From NCBI GenBank assembly GCA_027563935.2, contig CM050453.2, forward strand, positions 64,092,018-64,156,017: 64,000 nucleotides of DNA, given 5' to 3'. The DNA comes from Costus lasius (lineage: Eukaryota > Streptophyta > Magnoliopsida > Zingiberales > Costaceae). Below, piece after piece: positions 56,812 to 64,000 of the stretch. The notes under the pieces are model-generated. The model had not been told where the DNA came from, made no database searches, and saw only the letters and a list, made by a program, of their open reading frames with translations. How positions within the stretch are numbered: position 1 is the first letter of the stretch; each line of letters starts with the position of its first letter. The position numbers and the translations under genes were made by a program.

Positions 56812-59800
56812 CTAATGGTTGAGAAATCTCAAACCCATATTATTACAGTGCTTCTCATGCTTCTGCTGCGCCAGAGGCTTGGTAAGCGGGTCAGCCAGAT
56901 TGTCATCTGTATGAACCTTGCAGACTTTGATCTCGCCACGATCAATGATCTCCCGGATCAAATGAAACCGTCTCTGTATGTGCTTGGACTTCTGGTGCGA
57001 CCGTGGTTCCTTTGCTTGTGCGATTGCTCCAGTGTTATCACAAAAGATAACCAAAGGATCTGCACTCGAAGGAACAACACCAAGTTCCTGAACGAACTTA
57101 CGAATCCAGACTGCCTCCTTGGATGCTTCCGAGGCTGCAACATACTCGGCTTCTGTTGTGGAATCAGCAACGATTGTCTGTTTGAAACTCTTCCACACCA
57201 CCGCTCCTCCATTCAAGCTAAAAACATAGCCTGATTGCGATCGGAAATCATCCTGGTCCGACTGGAACGAAGCATCAGTATATCCTTCAATACTGAGTTC
57301 TTCCTGACCACCATATATCAAGAACATATCTTTGGTCCTCCGCAGATATTTTAAAATGTCTTGACTGCAATCCAGTGCGCCAATCCTGGATTACTTTGGA
57401 ACCGACTGGTCACGCTTAACCCGTAAGCGACGTCTGGGCGAGTACACAACATCGCATACATAATGGACCCAATAGCCGAAGCATAAGGCGTATTGTCCAT
57501 TTCATCTTTCTCAGTCTGTGTTTGTGGACACTGACTCTTCGAAAGATTCAGACCATGTCTGACTGGAAGATATCCTCTTTTAGAATTCTCTAAATGGAAT
57601 CTCTCCAGGACCTTATCGATGTAAGTACTCTGGCACAGCCCGAGAAGCCTCTTAGATCTATCCCTGTAGATCTTCACACCTAATACATAGGCTGCTTCTC
57701 CTAGATCTTTCATCTGAAAACATTTCCTTAACCATGCTTTAACAGCATGCAGTTCAGGAATATCGTTTCCAATGATTAAGATATCATCGACGTAGAGGAC
57801 TAGGAAAGTAATCACGCTCCCACTAAACCTCTTATATACACACGGGTCATCTTCATTCTTGATGAAACCAAACTCAGAGATTGATTCATCAAAACGAATA
57901 TTCCAGCTTCTAGATGCTTGCTTAAGTCCATAAATGGACTTCTTTAACTTGCATATTTTATGATGATCTGATGGATTAGTGAAACCTTCTGGTTGTGTCA
58001 TATACACATCCTCATCCAGATTTTCATTAAGGAAAGCTGTCTTCACATCCATTTGCCAGATCTCATAATCATAATATGCTGCTATCGCGAAAAGAATCTG
58101 AATAGACTTGAACATGGCTACAGGAGAGAAAGTTTCATCATAATCTATCCCGTAGATTTGTTTGAAACCTTTCGCAACTAGCCTGCCTTTATAGGTAACC
58201 ACGTTACCATCCATGTCAATCTTCTTCTTGAAGATCCATTTACAGCCTATAGGGATTACTCCCAGAGGTGGATCAACCAAATCCCAGACTTGGTTATCTG
58301 ACATGGAGTCCATCTCGGCGCGCATAGCTTCAAGCCATCTCGCTGACTCCGGTCCACTGACCGCATCCGCATAAGTGAGGGGTTCATCATTGTCAATGAT
58401 GTAGACTCCGTCATAGCGCTCAGGCTGTCGACGGATCCTTCCCGATCTTCGCAGTTCACGTGATATCTGAGCCTCAGGTTGTTCAGTAACCTGTTCTACC
58501 GGCTCAGGCTCATCCAATTGTGCTTGAGCACTTTGTCCTTCCTCTGGATTCTCATCCAGCTTTATTTCTCTCCCACTGGCCTCTTGCAGAAGATACTCCT
58601 TCTCAAGAAATATGGCCGTCCGAGCAACAAATACTTTGTTCTCTTTGGGATCATAGAAATAATAACCCTTAGTTTCCTTAGGGTAACCGACAAAGATACA
58701 TTTCTCAGATCTGCTCTCTAGTTTCCCAGAGGCGAGCTTTTTGACATAAGCCTCGCAGCCCCAGATCCTGATAAATGTCAAGCTCGGCTGTTTCCCATAC
58801 CATAACTCATATGGCGTCTTTGAAACTGCCTTGGATGGCACTCGGTTTAGTACCTTTGCAGCTGTTTCCAGTGCAAATCCCCAAAAGGAGTAAGGTAGAG
58901 CAGCCTGACTCATCATAGAACGAACCATATCAAGTAACGTTCTATTTCTCCTCTCGGACACACCATTCCATTGCAGTGTTCCTGGCGGAGTGAGCTGTGA
59001 GATAATCCCACACTCCTTCAGATAGTCAGTAAACGCATGACTCAAGTATTCTCCACCTCGATCAGAACGAAGTGCCTTGATATTTCGGCCTAGCTGATTT
59101 TGTACTTCATTCTTGAACTCTTTGAACTTGTCAAAAGATTCACTCTTATGTCTCATCAGATAGACATAACCGTACCTACTGAAATCATCAGTGAAGGTGA
59201 TGAAGTATTGATAGCCACCTCTGGCATGTTTACTAAATGGCCCACACACATCACTGTGTATAAGGTCAAGTAAACCTGAAGCCCTTTGACCTTTATAAGG
59301 AAAAGGTGACTTCGTCATTTTACCCATTAAACAAGCTTTGCATGTATCAATCTCCTCAAAGGAGAATGATCCCAGCAGTCCATTATCATGCAACCGCTTG
59401 ATGCGTTTCTCGTTAATATGGCCTAAACGACTATGCCATAACAAGGTGCTGTCATCATCATACTTGGCTTTCTTATTATCAATAGTTTGTATAGAACATT
59501 CCATGTCCAACATGAATAACCCATTGTTAATTGAACCAGTAGCATAAACAATATTATCAAGAGTAAGATAACACTTTGAAATCTTGCATTCAAAGGAAAA
59601 CCCTTTCCTGACAAGAGCAGGAATAGAGATAATATTTTTGGTAATACTGGGTACAAAGTAACAATTGTTTAATTCTAATACAATGCCAGATGGTAATGAG
59701 ATGTAATATTCCCCTACAGCAACAGCAGCAACCCGTGCCCCGTTTCCAACTCGTAGGTCCACCTCATGCTGTCCCACCTGTCTTCTTCTCTTGAGTTCCT

Positions 59801-60695
59801 GTACATTTGAACAAATGTGAACTCCACATGCAGTGTCCAACACCCATGATATAGAAGAAGATGATATCATGACTTCAGTCACAAATATACCTGAGCCAGA
59901 AGCGATGCTTCCCTTCTTGTCTCCTTGGAGCGCTTTACAGTCCTTTTTCCAGTGACCTAGCTGGCCACAGTGGAAACATCTGTATTCCTTTGACCGCTTA
60001 ACTTTTTGCTTCAGAGCCTTGCTGTAACTCTTGACAGGGGCCTTGCCCTTCTTCCCCTTCTTCTTGTTCCTAGAAGGAACCATTAAGACAGAGGTCGAAG
60101 GCTTTCCCTTCAGAGTCTCCTCAGTAGTCAAGAGCATATTCAGCAGCTCTGCCGGAGTACAGTCGATTTTGTTCATATTAAAGTTAATGATGAACGCATC
60201 GAAAGAAGGCGGGAGAGACTGCAGAATAATGTCTACAGCAAGCTCCTAATTGATGGTATGCCCTAGTTTCTCTAGAGCCTCCTTGTGCCCAATCATCTTG
60301 AGCACGTGAGTTCCCACTGGGCTCCCTTCAGCCAGTTTGCTCTGAAAGAAAAGCTTGGTCAGATTATAGCGTTCAGTCCTCGCCTGTGCAGCATACAGCA
60401 TCTTGAGGTTCGCTATAATCTCTATAGCCGACATATCCTCATGCTGATGCTGCAGCGGTGGCGTCATAGACGCTAGCATCAGGCAAGCGACATCAATGCT
60501 ATCATTGACATGCTTTTCATAAGCTTCACGAACCGCCCTTGCGGCGTTCGCAGCGGGTTGAGGCGGCACAGCCGTCTCGAGGACATACAGTTTCCTCTCT
60601 GCCTTAAGAACGATCTTAAGGTGTCCGAACCAGTCTGAGAAGTTTGGCCCAACAAACTTCTCCCTTTCCAGTAGGTATCGCACATTGAAGCTCAT
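56812..60695 (-). pseudogene. Element 3 copia polyprotein, one nonsense and one frameshift
   Basis: Nearly the same protein as element 2, in three open pieces. MSFNVRYLLEREKF opens gag at 60695; a CAG-to-TAG change at 60248-60246 stops it after HTIN. The frame continues (ATG at 60176) through the knuckle, protease (DTACG), integrase and RT (YVDD) to 57351, where one T is missing near 57359 (GTTCTT became GTCTT). RNase H resumes in another frame from 57327 to 56812 with TDAS, TEAEY and CDNTGA. The integrase also has TPPGTL in place of TPPGTP. Both lesions would abolish a full product. Confidence 0.93.
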
Positions 60696-62494
60696 GGTGT
60701 TCGTTGCTGCAGGAATCTACAACAATGCAAGAACAGCAAGGTCAGTATCAATGTAGAGAATCAATCCAGGACTTAAGAAAGATTCTTTTCTCACTATTTT
60801 ATCAGGCTGAAAAATCCAGCAAAAACAGCCCGAAAGAGTAGAACTCTTTTAGTGAGATGGGATCCAGATTTCATACTTGGTCTCCGCGTCCCGCTCATGC
60901 GAGATAAGATGCACAGAGAGTACAAGCACTAATCTCTGGTAGGCTGTCCCAGTCAATCGCCAACCCGTGCGATTCCCCTTCATCTGGGCAATCCAGCAGA
61001 CTGTGCCAACTGAGTTGGTACAACACAGTCTCTGATCCCACAGATGGCTGCCTCCATGTGCTACCATATGCGCCACATATGTAGCCTACATGGTCAAGCT
61101 GACCCGACTTACTCCCTGGACCACCACGTGCTATGCTGAGCAACGAGAAGCGATAAATCCCTTCTCTGTAACACACAGGTGTAATCCCGCACCGTCTGAA
61201 GATAGATGGACGTGCCCACTGAGTGGGTACAACACGGCTCCAACGATAGTCAGAACAGTGAGGTTTCGCGTCAGAAGGCTTACGAGCTTGATATTTTAGC
61301 GTTGGATTTTAACGGTCTTTTATCTTCTTCACTATCATGCAATTCCTATGGTGATAGCAGAAGATAAATAAATCATGCTGTTCTACTTATATAAACAATA
61401 AAAGAAAGCATGGATCTTATGTGGTAAAAGCCCATAGCCTAAGTAAGACCTTAATTAACTTAAGTCTTCACTTGCTTTTCTTCATGGGACTTTTGCTGCT
61501 CATTTGGCCCAAACCAGGGCCCAAGCGCCATCTGCAGCGCAGGTGCGCCCACCAGCAATATGCGCCTATCCCAGAGTCGAACCCTGGACCTCCCACCTGG
61601 TCAAGCCACTGCTGCATGCGCCTCTGCCAAGTGTGCTCTGTGCTCTTGTCTGATTAACTTACAAATTAATCTATCTAGACAAGATTGACACGCAGGTCAA
61701 TTACACTTTATAAATTAAATACAATGTGATACGCAGATCACAATAATTAATTTACAACTTTAATACAGGCACGCAGGCCCCAGCACAGCACACATTTAAC
61801 ATGGGCAGCCCACATAAGAATAAATAAACAAACATATGCTTACAATCAACATGTGATCCAAAAGAAAATAAAATTTTGAAAAACCCCATTGGCTTCAATT
61901 TTATTTTTCCTTATATGCCCTACTACCTTACAACGGTCCATTATTAGGGATCCACTCATTAGACTAGTCAGATCCATTGCCCTTGCATGCACCAAGTCCT
62001 AACTGACTTGAGTTGACCTAACGGTCAACCATGCATGCGCCAAGGGCTGAACGGCCACAATGAGGTCTGGCAAGCGGGTGTGACCCCGGGCCTAACTCAT
62101 GTGCGTTCAGAGGTTGTCTCAACCAGATATCGCTACACACCTGTCCGCAGTCGACCTATAGCCACCTCATGCTTGCGCACAGGTGCCATTTGGTCGACCC
62201 ATCTAGGCTGTCAGATAGTCTGATCAGACTGGTTGGATCTTGACTAGACTATGACTTCACCCCTAACAACCCGTCTAAGGGTTTAAAGTAGGCGCCACTT
62301 AGATCTAATGGTAAGCGCGCAAGTCATTTTAGTTTTAAGAAAAACATCAACAACAACATATAGAAGCGCTACCTTCATACATGCGCCAACAATAATATAC
62401 AACAAGTAAAGTTTCGCATGTAGCCTAGATCTAGCAATATGGCGCAAACAAGGATCACAAAGCATAGCAATCATATTAGCATGCATTAGAACCG
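60696..62494 (-). other. Element 3 untranslated leader
   Basis: 1.8 kb, homologous to the other family A leaders. It carries H1-H3, the CTGCG-loop hairpins (61725-61742, 61684-61701), the closing stem near the gag start and the B-box-like motif. No long ORF. Confidence 0.8.
60881..61236 (-). other. Triple bulged stem-loops H1-H3 in element 3 leader
   Basis: H3 60881-60919, H2 60998-61031, H1 61211-61236. Arms are the same as in element 2. The H3 loop is ATGA instead of CTGA, so the change falls in the loop and not in the stem. Confidence 0.7.
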
Positions 62495-62506
62495 GCTCTG
62501 ATACCA
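62495..62506 (-). other. Primer binding site, initiator tRNA-Met (element 3)
   Basis: The minus strand reads TGGTATCAGAGC, two bases from the LTR end at 62509. Confidence 0.93.
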
Positions 62507-62508
62507 GT

Positions 62509-64000
62509 TGAAGGGTCCCCTTCAAGGGGGAGCGAAACCCTAAAGGGCGCATGTATAATTTTGCAGCGGAAAAAGGGTTTCTAGGGATCACTAGCATGAT
62601 ATATGATCAACTATAGAAAAGACCGATTGCAAACATCAAGAAGGTTCATACCATCGCCATTCTTTGGATGGTGTGTTGGAAGCAAAGATCGAAAGGGATC
62701 TTCTCCCTAGTTGACGCACACAAGATGAGGAATGGCTTCTCCTTGTCGTCTTTGTGCTAGCAAAGCTTCAAGGGTCCTTTGCGTGGAGGAGATGAGATCC
62801 TTTGGTGCTTGCCGAAAAAGCCTTCCTCTACACTCGTCGAGAGCGTTGTCACACGAGAGGGAAGAACACGTCAAGAGGTGATCAGAGGTGATAAGAGAGA
62901 ACGTTCTTTTCAACGTGGAGGCGTTGCAATCCAAAAATAGCAACCCATTACTCTTAACCGTTATGCGTTCACATGAAGTGAACCGCAACTCCTCTACACC
63001 ATTCGAACCTTTGAACCAAGCGCTCACATGATGAGCCGGTTCAATTGAATTTGGTTCAAGACCAAATCAGCCCAAGCAATGGTCGATCTCATTGAACCTA
63101 AAGGTTCAAGATCTAACCGTTGATCTCTCGATGCTCTTGATCTCACCGATCTAGCATCAAATCTCTCGATCGAAGCTTACCAATCTCAAGCCCTAATCAA
63201 TCAAACATGATCAGACCAGATCTCACTTACAATCAGAGTTTAAACTCCTTTAAACTGAACCTAAACAATTCAGTCCACACGATCTGACTTAAGTAAGCCA
63301 TATCATCAAATTGTGCGACCCTAAGGGTTTCCTTTAAATGTCGGTAACGATAACTTACATTATCACGATCAGTGAGGGGTATCTAGCAACACATCACTGT
63401 CTCCCGATATAAAGGAAAGAGTCTTCCAAGACTACACCCAAACCACAGCACAAGTGTGAATCAACTCACTAGGCATACATGATTCCTTTGCCACTGGATG
63501 TTCATTATTGGACAAGCGTGTCAAGGCTGTAGCTCCAATATGATGAGCATGATTAGATCAGATGAGCATAGTCACCTGGGTATGGCCATACACTATTCTC
63601 AATCATCTCATTCAGGGGGGCCCCTTTAGAACATCTCACTCCTTAAACAAGGAGACGGCAATCCTATATCTATCACTAGTGCCCTAACATGACTCATGAT
63701 CATTATCCAAGATAGTCTATAACCATTATGTTTCAAATGATATTGAACCACCTCAAAACAATGACAATCATCATTTAGAAACACAAGTGATCTCAAGTCA
63801 GAGGACATGTGCCACTTGTTGCAAACAAGGATTATTCACATTGTGACAAGCAATTGAATATCCTAGTAGGGTCTGTCCAGTACATCCAATGTACCCATGA
63901 GTCTACATCTTATTCCATGCTCGAAGCATCCTATAAGATTAGAACACATATTAGTCTCAATCATATCAAGGCTGTCTCATGTTCACCAAGATATCTCGAC
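62509..64000 (-). repeat. Element 3 5' LTR, cut by the window end
   Basis: The first 1492 bases (plus-strand order) of an LTR matching 55113-56604. The terminal TGTTGGGG end and the right target copy lie beyond 64000. Confidence 0.93.

Larger units (their letters stand above)
55113..64000 (-). mobile_element. Copia family A element 3, full length but broken, runs off window
   Basis: Minus strand: 3' LTR 55113-56791, PPT 56792-56800, polyprotein 56812-60695, leader 60696-62494, PBS 62495-62506, 5' LTR from 62509 past the window end. The LTR parts differ at roughly nine or ten positions in about 1.49 kb by eye, so it is older than element 2. The left flank is CATAA (55108-55112); the right flank is not visible. 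Confidence 0.93.

Noticed and set aside
1..64000. CRISPR array or a host gene hidden between elements.
   Set aside because: No short direct repeats with unique spacers; all stretches above 300 bases could be assigned to an element, an LTR or an Athila untranslated region.

Overview
The whole window is plant transposable-element DNA. I recognise no host gene, rRNA, tRNA gene or CRISPR array. Every coding stretch of any size belongs to an LTR retrotransposon: Ty1/copia polyproteins, a Ty3/gypsy chromovirus-like pol, and Athila-type gag, protease and env-like remnants. Primer-binding sites for initiator tRNA-Met and tRNA-Asp, 5-bp target duplications and solo LTRs all fit a large, gene-poor angiosperm chromosome region. 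The species cannot be told from the sequence.

Layout. 1-264 is the 3' end of a copia LTR ('family A'; full LTRs run TGTTGGGG...CA, about 1.63-1.68 kb). 265-5527 is a minus-strand gypsy element with its integrase end lost. 5528-5835 holds small relics. 5836-6274 starts an Athila-type LTR. 6275-25025 is a copia cluster: family A element 1 (+), intact element 2 (-) inserted in its 3' LTR with target duplication CTGAC, and an inverted LTR fragment. 25026-27903 is Athila gag-protease without pol. 27904-40565 is an old copia element of family C (+), carrying a solo family A LTR (33237-34914) and a solo gypsy LTR (37317-40278). 40566-43085 is the Athila env-like ORF and 3' region. 43086-48208 is an Athila LTR split by two solo family A LTRs. 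48209-53259 holds two more Athila internal pieces with another LTR between them. 53260-55112 is an inverted LTR related to family C. 55113-64000 is family A element 3 (-), which runs off the window end.

Element 2 is the only complete element with an uninterrupted polyprotein (1293 aa). Its PBS, PPT, near-identical LTRs and target duplication are all in place, so it inserted recently and may still be competent. Elements 1 and 3 have almost the same sequence but carry nonsense or frameshift lesions. The Athila pieces look non-autonomous: gag and protease, or gag and an acidic ORF, then the 3' region, with no RT, RNase H or integrase.

The most unusual signal is repeated RNA-like secondary structure in the non-coding parts of the copia elements. 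The untranslated leader has three stem-loops with 5-7 nt bulges on the 5' side. They occur in the same order in families A and C, with arms that differ but stay complementary. Two more leader hairpins share a CTGCG loop, and a closing stem lies just before gag. In the LTRs, a bulged hairpin and a second hairpin keep their pairing across three diverged families. These could be packaging, dimerisation or translation-control structures; that role is inference.
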